Source: Sphingobacteriaceae bacterium
GTDB taxonomy: Bacteria; Bacteroidota; Bacteroidia; B-17B0; Aurantibacillaceae
NCBI GenBank assembly: GCA_002319075.1
Contig: NVQB01000001.1
Location: 4,774,001-4,838,000, forward strand
DNA: 64,000 nt
Reading direction: 5' to 3'
Shown piece after piece: positions 7,975-16,850 of this stretch; position 1 is the stretch's first letter, and every line of letters begins with the position of its first letter. Both the position numbers and the translations under genes were made by a program. The notes below the pieces were generated by a model, which was not told the origin of the DNA, did not search any database, and was given only the letters and a program-made list of their open reading frames with translations.

Positions 7975-9222
7975 ATGTTTTTTTACAATTTTATCGTTCG
8001 TTTATACGGCTTTGTAATTCTTGCAGCTTCTCTCAGAAAAGAAAAAGCAAAACAATGGGTGCGCGGAAGAAAGAACTGGAGATTGGAACTTAGCCGCAAA
8101 ATCGCCCCTTTTGCAGGACGTAAAAGAGTATGGGTGCATTGCGCCTCTTATGGCGAGTTCGAGCAGGGACGACCGCTAATGGAAGCCATTCGTAAACAAC
8201 ATCCGGATTATGTAATAGTGCTTAGTTTCTTTTCACCAAGCGGATATGAAGCATTTAAAACCTGGAGCGGAGCTGATCTTATTTGTTATCTTCCGTTGGA
8301 CACCAGGGCGAATGCAAAAGCGTTTATTAGTAGTATTAATCCGAACATAGCTCTTTTTATTAAATACGAATTCTGGGTAAATTTTTTATTCCGCTTAAAA
8401 AAACAAAATATTCCAACATTCCTGGTTTCAGCGGTTTTTAAGCCACACCACCCTTTCTTTAAATGGTATGGAGGCTTATTCAGAAGATCTTTAAAAACGT
8501 TCACAGAATTATTTATCCAGGATGATGCCTCCGCTGCTTTATTGCAAAGTATAGGGATGAAGAACTACGAAGTGTGCGGTGATACGCGTTTTGACCGGGT
8601 GGTGGAGATAAAAAATAATTTTACGCCGCTTCCGTTTTTTGAAGAATTTTGCGGTAACAAAAAAGTAATTATTGCGGGAAGTACCTGGCCCAAAGATGAA
8701 GAACTTTTAATTGAGATGTTTAAAAATTTAAATGATCCTGATTTGAAACTAATTTTAGCACCGCATCATGTGGATGATAAAACCATTCAAAACCTTGAGA
8801 ACCTGCTTTCAAAAAACGATCTCGTTTATACTTTGTATAGCGACCAAAAACAAAATTCCGCTTCGTCCATCCTAATCGTAAATGCGATGGGTCTCCTAAA
8901 CAAGATTTACCATTACGCGACTGTCACTTATATTGGCGGTGGTTTCAACTCCGGTATTCATAATTGTCTTGAGCCCGCAGTGTATTTAAAACCCGTTCTT
9001 TTTTACGGTGGTGACGATTATCACAAATACAATGAAGCTATAGACCTTCTTAAGATGGGCGCCGCAAAAAATGTTTCTAACGCCAATGAAGCAGAAAAAG
9101 AAATCCTTCATTTTTTAAATTCACACGAGGAAATTAAAAAAGTGGAAGAGAGATTAAGTACTTATTTCGCGAAAAATTCAGGAACTACGGAGAAGGTGCT
9201 TGGGTTTATTAATTGGGACTAG
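7975..9222 (+). CDS. waaA: 3-deoxy-D-manno-octulosonic acid (Kdo) transferase
   Basis: WaaA transfers Kdo from CMP-Kdo to the lipid A precursor at the inner face of the cytoplasmic membrane, an essential early step in LPS synthesis. The N-terminus carries a hydrophobic anchor (about residues 3-20). The WVHCASYGEFEQGRPLM motif contains Glu61, the equivalent of the catalytic Glu in E. coli WaaA. Later motifs also fit: SFFSPSGYE, YLPLDT, FIKYEFWVNF, the GDTRFDRV segment, IIAGSTWPKDE and a C-terminal GGGFNSGIHNCLEPA that binds the nucleotide sugar. The length of 415 residues is normal. It is coupled to the preceding barrel-like gene and convergent with the GT4 glycosyltransferase gene. Confidence 0.93.
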   Translation: MFFYNFIVRLYGFVILAASLRKEKAKQWVRGRKNWRLELSRKIAPFAGRKRVWVHCASYGEFEQGRPLMEAIRKQHPDYVIVLSFFSPSGYEAFKTWSGADLICYLPLDTRANAKAFISSINPNIALFIKYEFWVNFLFRLKKQNIPTFLVSAVFKPHHPFFKWYGGLFRRSLKTFTELFIQDDASAALLQSIGMKNYEVCGDTRFDRVVEIKNNFTPLPFFEEFCGNKKVIIAGSTWPKDEELLIEMFKNLNDPDLKLILAPHHVDDKTIQNLENLLSKNDLVYTLYSDQKQNSASSILIVNAMGLLNKIYHYATVTYIGGGFNSGIHNCLEPAVYLKPVLFYGGDDYHKYNEAIDLLKMGAAKNVSNANEAEKEILHFLNSHEEIKKVEERLSTYFAKNSGTTEKVLGFINWD

Positions 9223-9278
9223 GGCAGGTCTTGGAACAGATTCGTGAAATCAAAATTCATCAAAGATGCATTCCAGTC

Positions 9279-10403
9279 CTAGTCTGTCGTTTTTAAAACA
9301 CTCTCCCACAACAAATCCGCACTCTTATCCCATGAAAACTTCTGTTTCTGAATTCTTCCTTTTTGTATAAGAGCATTCCTTAAAGCCTCTTCACCGTACA
9401 TACGAAGCATGGCATTTTTTACGTCGTGAATTTCTGTCGGATTTACAAGTAATGCGGCATCTCCGGCAATCTCTGGCAAACTGGTTACATTACTGGTAAT
9501 GATAGGAACTTCTGCCTCCATAGCTTCCACTAAAGGAATGCCGAAGCCTTCGTAATAGGGTATAAAAGTCAATGCAGTGGCGCTCCCTAAAACAAGTCCA
9601 AGATCCTCATCGCTTAATCTTCCGGTAAAAATGATGTCTTCTTTATAAGCACTTTCTTCAAGGGTTTTGTTTATGTCCGAAAGTCCCCAAAAGCCAGGCC
9701 CTGCAAGCACTAACTTAAAATCAGAATGACTTTCTTTCTTAAACTCAGAAAAGGCCCTGATCAGAGAAGGGATGTTTTTTCGCGGATGTAAAGAACCCAC
9801 ATTCACAAAATAGTTTTTTCCGTAGGAGAACTTTTCTTTGGTTTTTTGTTTCGTGAGCTCATCTAAAGGTTTAAAAAAGGAATGAATACCATTGTAAACC
9901 ACATCAATCTTAGAAGCTTCGATTTTGTAATTTGAAATGAGCTCTTGTTTACTGAATTCCGAAACAGTAGCTATTCTGCTAGCTTCTTTCGCAAACCTGG
10001 GGAAGTAATAATTATAATATTTAGCGGTCAGCCATTTACTATCCTTTGGGTAATGTATAAAGTTAAGATCGTGAATCACCGGCAATTGCTTGCAGGGAGC
10101 TCCAAGACTTAAAAATCCATCAGGAGACAGGAACAAATCGGGTTTCATTTTAGTAAGCACACCCTTAACGGATAATTGTAACCAGGCATAATACAAAAAG
10201 GGGTGACGCGCCTGAGGAGAAACAACCAATGGCGTAATATTATCCGAAAAAATGAACTCCTCGTCAAAGGGTCGGTCAAATAAAAATACAAAGTGAACAT
10301 TCGGGTTTTTCCGGGTAATACGTTTCAGGGTCTGGTAACCAAACCAACCAATTCCCTCAAGTCGGTTTTTCAATAATAACCGGGTATTAACAACGATCTG
10401 CAC
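9279..10403 (-). CDS. Glycosyltransferase family 4 (GT4) protein
   Basis: A GT-B fold glycosyltransferase that moves a sugar from an activated donor to a glycan acceptor. The N-terminal domain shows the PDLFLSPDGFLSLG and PVIHDLNFI segments; the donor-binding C-terminal domain shows NVGSLHPRKNIPSLIRAF, LAGPG, FTGRLSDEDL and the E-x7-E motif EGFGIPLVE typical of GT4. The start is GTG and a TAGATTTG -7 box lies only 4 bases upstream, which implies an almost leaderless mRNA. It is divergent from the flippase gene, so it probably belongs to the same surface-polysaccharide locus. The sugar specificity cannot be told. Confidence 0.88.
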   Translation of the reverse strand: MQIVVNTRLLLKNRLEGIGWFGYQTLKRITRKNPNVHFVFLFDRPFDEEFIFSDNITPLVVSPQARHPFLYYAWLQLSVKGVLTKMKPDLFLSPDGFLSLGAPCKQLPVIHDLNFIHYPKDSKWLTAKYYNYYFPRFAKEASRIATVSEFSKQELISNYKIEASKIDVVYNGIHSFFKPLDELTKQKTKEKFSYGKNYFVNVGSLHPRKNIPSLIRAFSEFKKESHSDFKLVLAGPGFWGLSDINKTLEESAYKEDIIFTGRLSDEDLGLVLGSATALTFIPYYEGFGIPLVEAMEAEVPIITSNVTSLPEIAGDAALLVNPTEIHDVKNAMLRMYGEEALRNALIQKGRIQKQKFSWDKSADLLWESVLKTTD

Positions 10404-10407
10404 CCCG

Positions 10408-10415
10408 CAAATCTA
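10408..10415 (-). promoter_or_regulatory. -7 promoter box of the GT4 gene
   Basis: On the minus strand it reads TAGATTTG, a full match to TAnnTTTG, ending 4 bases before the GTG start. Transcription would begin at or next to the start codon. The -33 element is weak. Confidence 0.55.
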
Positions 10416-10447
10416 TGAATTAGATTAGTAAAAGCGATAAAAAAAAC

Positions 10448-10455
10448 TATCTTTG
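10448..10455 (+). promoter_or_regulatory. -7 promoter box of the flippase gene
   Basis: TATCTTTG matches TAnnTTTG and ends 10 bases before the ATG, predicting a leader of only a few bases. It forms a divergent promoter pair with the GT4 gene box about 35 bases away. Confidence 0.6.
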
Positions 10456-10465
10456 TCCGCTTTTA

Positions 10466-11932
10466 ATGCAAAAGAAAAAGTTCATACTCGACCTCGCCAT
10501 CCTGATCATCCTTAATCTCCTTATTAAGCCATTCTGGACTGTAATTATTGAGCCAAAAGTTCAGGGGCAAATGGGAAATATAACTTATGGTGAGTATTTT
10601 ACTATTTTCCAATTCTCTTTATTACTCAATATATTTTTAGATTTTGGCTTAACCAATTTTAATAATAAAAACATTGCACAATACAGTCATTTACTGAGTA
10701 AACATTTTGGTAAAATGTTAAGCCTGAAGTTTACACTTGGCTTATTGTACTTTGTGGTTTCTTTTTCTATTGGTTATTTACTTTTCGGGTACAACGTTCA
10801 GCTGCTTGTCATTTTATGCCTCAATAGTTTTTTATTAAGTTTAAACGTGTTTTTACGTTCAAACTTACAGGCCCTGCATTTATTTAGATTAGATAGCTTT
10901 ATTTCTGTTTTAGACAGGGTAATACAAATAATCATTGTTTTAGCAATGCTATTCAACATGTTTTGGTTAAAGCTTTCTATTATGAACTTTGCGTATGCGC
11001 AGACGGTGGGTTATGCGCTTACAGGATTAATTTGTTTTATAGTTGTAATAAGAAAAACACTCACTTTTACATTAAACTGGGACTGGCACTTTAATATTTT
11101 AATTTTAAAAAAGAGTTTACCTTATGCTGTATTGGTTTTGTTGATGACGTTTTACAATCGCCTCGATCCCATTATGATTCAGGAGCTACTACAGGGTGAT
11201 CTGGGAAAAGAGCAAAGCGCTATTTATGGAAAGAGTTTTAGGTTATTAGATGCAGCCAATCAAATAGCAATGTTATTCTCCATTCAGTTGATTCCTTTAT
11301 TCAGCAGGATGATAAAAAATAAAGAAAACATGGAAAACATTGTGAAATTATCTTTCACATTATTGGTTACACCGGCATTAATCGTCTCAATAAGTACTAT
11401 TTTTTATGCTCAACATTTTTTTGAAAAAATAAATTACTCTACAAATGCTGCCTACGATGCGGCTGAAGGCTATGAGATTTTGGCAGTGTTGATGAATTGC
11501 TTTACTGCAGTTTCATTAACATGTATTTTTGGAACACTTTTAACGGCCAATGGCGATTTAAAAAAATTAAACATAATGGCTTTTGGAGGCATTTTGGTTA
11601 ATTTAATCTTAAATTTTCTTTTAATTCCAAGGTATCAGGCCATGGGTAGTGCAATTGCAAGTTTAATTACACAGTTTCTTACCGGATTTTATCAGGTATA
11701 CCTGTCTTACAAAGTGTTTAATTTCAAGGTGAACAAACGTTTGTTGAGGTCCTTGTTTTTCTTCATTGCGGGTTTATTTTTTATTAATTATTTCACCTGG
11801 GATTTACTGGGCAAAGATGGCGACAGTTGGATGTTTAATTTTGTTATAATGCTTATCTTTAGTGGTTTATTAGCCTTTGTTACTGGTATGGTAAATCCTA
11901 AATCAGTATTACGTTTTATTAAATACAAATAA
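10466..11932 (+). CDS. Polysaccharide flippase (Wzx/MATE-like, PST family)
   Basis: A multi-pass inner-membrane protein of about 488 residues with roughly 12-14 hydrophobic helices, typical of lipid-linked oligosaccharide flippases. It opens with a short basic N-terminus and a first helix (LDLAILIILNLLIKPFW), and an FLDFGLTNFNNKNIA loop resembles other family members. A late PRYQAMGSAIASLITQ segment before the final helices matches the polysaccharide-biosynthesis C-terminal pattern. It would move an undecaprenyl-linked repeat unit to the periplasm for Wzy-type polymerisation. It is followed after 3 bases by a Wzz-like gene and then by an O-antigen-ligase-like gene, a coherent Wzx/Wzy-dependent trio. 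Confidence 0.86.
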   Translation: MQKKKFILDLAILIILNLLIKPFWTVIIEPKVQGQMGNITYGEYFTIFQFSLLLNIFLDFGLTNFNNKNIAQYSHLLSKHFGKMLSLKFTLGLLYFVVSFSIGYLLFGYNVQLLVILCLNSFLLSLNVFLRSNLQALHLFRLDSFISVLDRVIQIIIVLAMLFNMFWLKLSIMNFAYAQTVGYALTGLICFIVVIRKTLTFTLNWDWHFNILILKKSLPYAVLVLLMTFYNRLDPIMIQELLQGDLGKEQSAIYGKSFRLLDAANQIAMLFSIQLIPLFSRMIKNKENMENIVKLSFTLLVTPALIVSISTIFYAQHFFEKINYSTNAAYDAAEGYEILAVLMNCFTAVSLTCIFGTLLTANGDLKKLNIMAFGGILVNLILNFLLIPRYQAMGSAIASLITQFLTGFYQVYLSYKVFNFKVNKRLLRSLFFFIAGLFFINYFTWDLLGKDGDSWMFNFVIMLIFSGLLAFVTGMVNPKSVLRFIKYK

Positions 11933-11935
11933 ATT

Positions 11936-12928
11936 ATGGTTGAGAATATTTCAGCAAGAGAGCTGATCGAAAAAGTTATTGAGTGGAGAAAAAAGTTTCT
12001 GTGGATTACTATAGTAACTGCAATTGTTACCGGAGTCATCGTTTTTTTGATGCCTAAACAATACAAATCTACTGCTATTGTTTTTCCGGCCCGCCAGTTT
12101 TCGGTATCAAAATTAGTTATCGAAGCAAACGCAGGTAACCAGGAAGATTACATGATGTATGGTGATGCAGATGATTGCGAAAAACTAATGCAGATTTTCG
12201 CAACAGACGATATTAAAATTAAAGTGGCTGACCGCTTTAACCTTTGGGAGCGTTGGAAATTGAAAGATACAGTATTTGCTCTGCATTTCTTAAAACAAAA
12301 GTGGGACGATCAGGTAACCATTAAACGCACAGAATACAACAGTATCAAAATTGAAGTTTTAGACTATACTGCTGATAGTGCAGCCTTTGTAGCTAATGGT
12401 ATTTCGGATTATTGTGACTCTATTCGTTTCGATATGAACAGGAAACTTTCGGGCCAGGTTCTCAAAATTGTGAAAATGGAATACGACAGCACTATAGCAA
12501 GAATGAAAATTCTGGAAGACAGTTTAAATGTTCTCAGGGGCTTAGGTGTTTTTCACTACAAGGAGCAAGTAAAAGCTTATTCAAAAAGTTACGCGAAAGC
12601 TATAGAAAAAAATGATGTAGCGGCAATGAAACGGTTTGAAGCAAAATTTGATACCCTGAAAAAATATGGTGGTGCTTACCAGAACATTCATGATAACCTC
12701 GAAAAGTATGGTTCGAAATATCCTGATATTAAAATGAAATACGATGAGGCAAAAGTAAATTACAACACTTTGGTGCCAAATAAATTTGTAGTTCAAAAAG
12801 CTCAGGGCGATGAATTTAAAGCTAAACCAAAGAGAATGACCATTATAGCCATCACAGTTCTGGCAGCTAACTTTATGGGATTATTCTTTCTCTTATTCAG
12901 AGATAAATTTGGCAAAGCAGAACACTAG
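11936..12928 (+). CDS. Wzz-type polysaccharide chain-length protein
   Basis: Wzz-domain proteins set the chain length of polymers made by the Wzy pathway. Two membrane helices flank a periplasmic domain: about residues 22-43 (FLWITIVTAIVTGVIVFLM) and 304-324 (MTIIAITVLAANFMGLFFLL). Between them is a mostly helical, charged region with coiled-coil character. The P-x-P-like KAKPKRM motif just before the second helix fits the family. There is no cytoplasmic tyrosine-kinase domain and no separate BY-kinase gene nearby, so control by phosphorylation is not evident here. Spacing from the flippase is 3 bases, implying translational coupling. Confidence 0.83.
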   Translation: MVENISARELIEKVIEWRKKFLWITIVTAIVTGVIVFLMPKQYKSTAIVFPARQFSVSKLVIEANAGNQEDYMMYGDADDCEKLMQIFATDDIKIKVADRFNLWERWKLKDTVFALHFLKQKWDDQVTIKRTEYNSIKIEVLDYTADSAAFVANGISDYCDSIRFDMNRKLSGQVLKIVKMEYDSTIARMKILEDSLNVLRGLGVFHYKEQVKAYSKSYAKAIEKNDVAAMKRFEAKFDTLKKYGGAYQNIHDNLEKYGSKYPDIKMKYDEAKVNYNTLVPNKFVVQKAQGDEFKAKPKRMTIIAITVLAANFMGLFFLLFRDKFGKAEH

Positions 12929-12963
12929 AAGCTTTACCTGAATTAATTTTAAATCCAAGCGCT

Positions 12964-14403
12964 TTGACCAGGCATTTAAAAGCATATCTATTTCCTTTAT
13001 TGATGTTGGCCTATATTTTAGGTGATGCCTACATCATGGTATACAAAAGGGGTTATTTTTATCCTTATAATTTGCTGCCTGTTGCATGTTTTATTATTTA
13101 CACGGCGATTTTTCATCTGCAAAATCTTGTTTTGTTTTTGGCCTTCTTTACTCCATTGGCTGTGTCCTTAAAGGAGCTCGGACTAACAGAGGGACCCGAT
13201 CTCAGTCTTCCCACAGAACCGGTTATGTTTGGTATCATGCTTTTATATGTCATGATCCATTTTCAAAAGACGGTAACAGATAAAAAATTTCTGAATCATC
13301 CTCTGAGTATTTTAATTTTCGTTCAGTTACTCTGGATGTTTTTTACGACCTGCACAAGCACTGAGTTTGTAATATCACTTAAGTATCTGATCTCCCGTTT
13401 GTGGTTCATCTTCAGTGGGTACATCATCATTCCGCACCTGTTTCAAAACAGGAAGAACATGATCAACTTCATCCTTGTTTATTCTTTGGCTCTACTGATT
13501 GTTGTTTGCTATACAACAGTTTCACATGCCCGTTTTAATTTTGACGAAAAAATCGCTGACTGGATAGTTTCTCCTTTCTATAACGATCATACTGCTTACG
13601 GCGCAGCATTGGCCATGTTTATCCCGGTAATGGTTTCTTTTTGGTTTTTAAAATCTATTTCAAAGAGGGTTAAATTAATTTCCATCGGATTGTTCTTTAT
13701 GTTTATGCTGGCGATAATTCTTTCCTTTGCCCGCGCAGGGTGGGGTAGTCTGGCCCTCGCCCTTTCCATTTATATTACCCTCTTTTTTAGAATTAAATTC
13801 AAAACTTTATTCGTTACTTTCTTTTCCTTATTGGGATTGTTTCTCATTTTTCAAACAGAGATTCTGATGGTACTGAGCAGAAACGACCAGGACGCTAAAG
13901 GTGGCTTTGGAAATAATATTCAATCTATGTCCAACATCTCAACCGACGCTTCCAATCTTGAACGTTTGAACCGCTGGAGCTGTGCTATTCGTATGTGGGA
14001 AGATAAACCCGTTTTAGGTTGGGGACCCGGAACTTACATGTTTAAATACGCACCTTACCAATTAAGCAGGGAGCTTACCATCATCAGTACAAACTTCGGT
14101 ACTAACGGTAATGCGCATAGCGAATACCTCGGTCCTCTTGCAGAGCAGGGTCTGATGGGATTGATTATCGTCGTCATCATTCTCCTATATACAACTTCAT
14201 TGGGATACAGACTCGTCTATTCCCTCGAAGACCGGGATGACCGAATTCTCTGCACGGGAATATTTTTGGGTATCATGACTTATTTTGTACACGGTTTCAT
14301 CAATAATTTTCTCGATACTGATAAGCTTTCTCTGCCTTTCTGGGCCTTTGCTGCTGCTTTGGTGTGCTTTGATATTTATTATCCTAAAAAGAAAAAGGTT
14401 TAA
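12964..14403 (+). CDS. O-antigen ligase/polymerase-like membrane protein (Wzy_C family)
   Basis: An inner-membrane protein of about 479 residues with 10-12 hydrophobic helices. A large periplasmic loop carries the RLNRWSCAIRMWEDKPVLGWGPGTYMFKYAPYQ pattern and a later NAHSEYLGPLAEQGLMGL segment with the His and Glu characteristic of the Wzy_C/WaaL domain. It would polymerise repeat units or ligate glycan to lipid A core or another acceptor. The start is taken as TTG 35 bases after the Wzz gene; a Met 13 residues further in would remove part of the first helix. As the third gene of the Wzx-Wzz trio, it is more likely a polymerase (Wzy) than a ligase, but sequence cannot separate the two. Confidence 0.82.
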   Translation: MTRHLKAYLFPLLMLAYILGDAYIMVYKRGYFYPYNLLPVACFIIYTAIFHLQNLVLFLAFFTPLAVSLKELGLTEGPDLSLPTEPVMFGIMLLYVMIHFQKTVTDKKFLNHPLSILIFVQLLWMFFTTCTSTEFVISLKYLISRLWFIFSGYIIIPHLFQNRKNMINFILVYSLALLIVVCYTTVSHARFNFDEKIADWIVSPFYNDHTAYGAALAMFIPVMVSFWFLKSISKRVKLISIGLFFMFMLAIILSFARAGWGSLALALSIYITLFFRIKFKTLFVTFFSLLGLFLIFQTEILMVLSRNDQDAKGGFGNNIQSMSNISTDASNLERLNRWSCAIRMWEDKPVLGWGPGTYMFKYAPYQLSRELTIISTNFGTNGNAHSEYLGPLAEQGLMGLIIVVIILLYTTSLGYRLVYSLEDRDDRILCTGIFLGIMTYFVHGFINNFLDTDKLSLPFWAFAAALVCFDIYYPKKKKV

Positions 14404-14582
14404 CCCGATCCTTTTCATTTCTGCCTCTTTTTCAAAAACAAGCAAAACCTTTATCCAGTTTCTTCGTATATGCTTCCGAAAAGGGCAATGCCACTAAAAG
14501 GAATTTTGTGCTAGTCAATTTTACATTATTTAAACTTTACATAAGAAAAGCTTCAAGATCAAACAATAATTTTACAGCACAC

Positions 14583-15614
14583 ATGTTGAGGTTTTTTACT
14601 ATTTGTTTTTTATGTGTTTGCCTCGCTTTTAAGGCGAACGCTCAATGCAATGTTACAGTTTCTTCCACCGATGGTTACAATGTAAATGTCCGTGTCGCCT
14701 TGGTTTCAGTTATTCCCAGTAGCAATTCATGTCCCTGGGGTTACAATTACAATCTGGTAGTAACTTACACTGTAGCATTTACCGGTTCAAACATTCCAGG
14801 TTCTTTATATACCTTACAAGGTAATTTTACCTGCAACGGTCAAAATCTTTTTTTTGATTTACCAAACAATGCCGCAACAGGGTCATACACCACGGGTACA
14901 AATCCCTATATCGCTTCCGATGGTAATAATATTTATACGACTCATCCAAGTTGCACCGCGGCAAATCCTTCTAATTTAAATTGCGGTACAATTACCGTAG
15001 ACATTAATGGTCCCGGCATCAATAATCAGACTGTTAACTGTAACTCTTCGGTAGTTCCTCTGCCAATAGGTCTGGCTTATTTTTCGGGAGCTTATACCAA
15101 AACCGGAATTATATTAAGCTGGCAGACACAAACGGAAACAGAAAATTCTTTTTTTACTGTTGAAAAAAGCGAAGATGGTATCGAATGGGTTCCATTAACA
15201 AATATTCCCGGAGCAGGTAACAGCCAGGTTTCAAAACAGTATTCTTTCCTGGATGCAAAGCCTTACGCAGGGATAAATTATTACCGTTTAAAACAGACAG
15301 ATATCGATCAGAAATTTTCTTATTCTTCTGTAATCGCGGTCATGAATGCTTCAGAAAAGATCTCTTGCAGCAAGATCTGGCCAAATCCTGCTTCTTCAGA
15401 TGTAAATTTTGAAATAACCAGCCCTTCTAATGGGAATGCCACCTATGAAATTATCAATGAAATCGGATCCATTGCAAACAACGGTGCTCTAGCGTACTTT
15501 ACCGGAAAAAATGAAATGAAAATTTCTACTGAAAATTTGCCTGCAGGATATTATGTTTTGAGACTCGCTTTTCCAGGCGAGCTTAAGGTGCATTATAAAC
15601 TTGTGAAAATCTGA
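14583..15614 (+). CDS. T9SS type A sorting domain protein
   Basis: A secreted protein of unknown function. I start at MLRFFTICFLCVCLAF, which gives a signal peptide ending ...KANAQ; an in-frame reading 25 residues longer has no signal. The N-terminal half (about residues 20-160) is rich in Cys, Asn and Thr and resembles no domain I can name. A linker module PLPIGLAYFSG...LSWQTQTETENSFFTVEKSEDG...YRLKQTD is the common Bacteroidota fibronectin-like segment. The last 75 residues form a T9SS sorting tail (WPNPASSDVNFEI ... LPAGYYVLRL). It follows the polysaccharide trio by about 180 bases, but no functional link can be shown. Its stop abuts the convergent phosphatase gene with no spacer. Confidence 0.83.
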   Translation: MLRFFTICFLCVCLAFKANAQCNVTVSSTDGYNVNVRVALVSVIPSSNSCPWGYNYNLVVTYTVAFTGSNIPGSLYTLQGNFTCNGQNLFFDLPNNAATGSYTTGTNPYIASDGNNIYTTHPSCTAANPSNLNCGTITVDINGPGINNQTVNCNSSVVPLPIGLAYFSGAYTKTGIILSWQTQTETENSFFTVEKSEDGIEWVPLTNIPGAGNSQVSKQYSFLDAKPYAGINYYRLKQTDIDQKFSYSSVIAVMNASEKISCSKIWPNPASSDVNFEITSPSNGNATYEIINEIGSIANNGALAYFTGKNEMKISTENLPAGYYVLRLAFPGELKVHYKLVKI

Positions 15615-16850
15615 TTAGAAATTAAGATCGCTTACTTTCAAAGTTAGCAAAGCGATATCATCTGGAAATTCATTCTCTCCTTTAAATTCTTCTGCAAAAT
15701 ACAGCAGAGCCTCGTTTAAAAACTCAGGACCCGACTTATTATTTTTTGCAATAATTTCTTTCAGAGCTTCAACGCTCACCGAGTCATCTTCCATGTTCGA
15801 GGTGTCTGTAAGTCCATCGGTGTAACAAACCAGGGTAAATTCAGAAGTGTAATTAAACGTCTCCACATTAATCTGTGCGAGATTTTCGCTGATACCTAAA
15901 AGAGTGCACCCTTTACTTAATTCCTGGAATTTATTTTCGTAATAAAAAATAGGAGGGTTATGTCCCGCATTAATATAACTGAATTGCTGGCTCTTGGTAT
16001 TAAGCTTAGCAAGGAAGAGAGATACAAATTTTTCGGACTTGGTGTTATCGATAACACGTTTATTTAATTCAAGAACAATGTCCTTTAAATTATGCGTGTA
16101 ATTTATAAGGCTGTGAAGAGTAGCCTGCATATTACTCATAAGTAAGGCAGCTGCCACACCCTTGCCACTCACATCAGCCATACAGAAAATAAATTCGTGA
16201 TTATTAAGTTTTATAAAATCATAATAATCTCCTCCAACTTGTTGATGCGGTAAGTATTTTGCTGCTACCTGGAATGCTTCAGTATTAGGCAATTCGCGCG
16301 GAAAGAGCATTTGCTGCATGCTTTGCGCTAACTCCAACTCCTTTTTTATAGTTGCTCTCTGAATATTTTCTTTGTAAAGTTTTTTATTTTCTATAGCAAC
16401 AATTATAATATTGGTCAGCGTTTGAACATAAGGTAAATGTTTAATTGCAGCGCTGAGTTCAAGTTTTTCCTGGTTTACATCTCCTAATAAAACGAAAGCA
16501 AGCGGCGTGTGTTTGTGAAAAACCGGAATGACAATTTCAAAACTTTTACTTAATAAGCCTTTACTGAATGTAATTGTTTCAATCTCATGTATGGCTAAAA
16601 GTTCTTCTTCAAAAACGGTATTTGTAAATTCTTTACCCATCCCATATTTCAAAATACATTTCCACTCATTGTCGAAATGAAATAGAATTAATTTTCCCAC
16701 ACCTAAGCGGTTCTCTAGTATTTCCTGGTAAAGATCAAGAAGCTGGGCCGTCGAAAAATTATTATTGATCGCTTTGGTAACTTCAAGTAAAGCATTCAGC
16801 TTTAGATCCTGGATGCGTTTTTGTTTAGATATTTTTGCGTTTTCAGCCAC
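15615..16850 (-). CDS. SpoIIE/PP2C-type serine phosphatase with GAF-like domain (RsbU-like)
   Basis: A cytoplasmic protein phosphatase of the SpoIIE/RsbU type, a class that typically dephosphorylates anti-sigma antagonists or similar partners. Residues about 20-165 look like a GAF-type sensor domain, then a coiled linker (KELELAQSMQQMLFP) leads to the PP2C domain. Metal-binding motifs are present: GGDYYDF, ADVSGKGVAAAL, NAGHNPP, YTDGLTD and the final PDDIALL. The start is GTG directly after the TAA of the phosphoribosyltransferase gene, with no spacer, so the two are translationally coupled. No anti-sigma or antagonist gene is next to it, so the target is unknown. Confidence 0.88.
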   Translation of the reverse strand: MAENAKISKQKRIQDLKLNALLEVTKAINNNFSTAQLLDLYQEILENRLGVGKLILFHFDNEWKCILKYGMGKEFTNTVFEEELLAIHEIETITFSKGLLSKSFEIVIPVFHKHTPLAFVLLGDVNQEKLELSAAIKHLPYVQTLTNIIIVAIENKKLYKENIQRATIKKELELAQSMQQMLFPRELPNTEAFQVAAKYLPHQQVGGDYYDFIKLNNHEFIFCMADVSGKGVAAALLMSNMQATLHSLINYTHNLKDIVLELNKRVIDNTKSEKFVSLFLAKLNTKSQQFSYINAGHNPPIFYYENKFQELSKGCTLLGISENLAQINVETFNYTSEFTLVCYTDGLTDTSNMEDDSVSVEALKEIIAKNNKSGPEFLNEALLYFAEEFKGENEFPDDIALLTLKVSDLNF

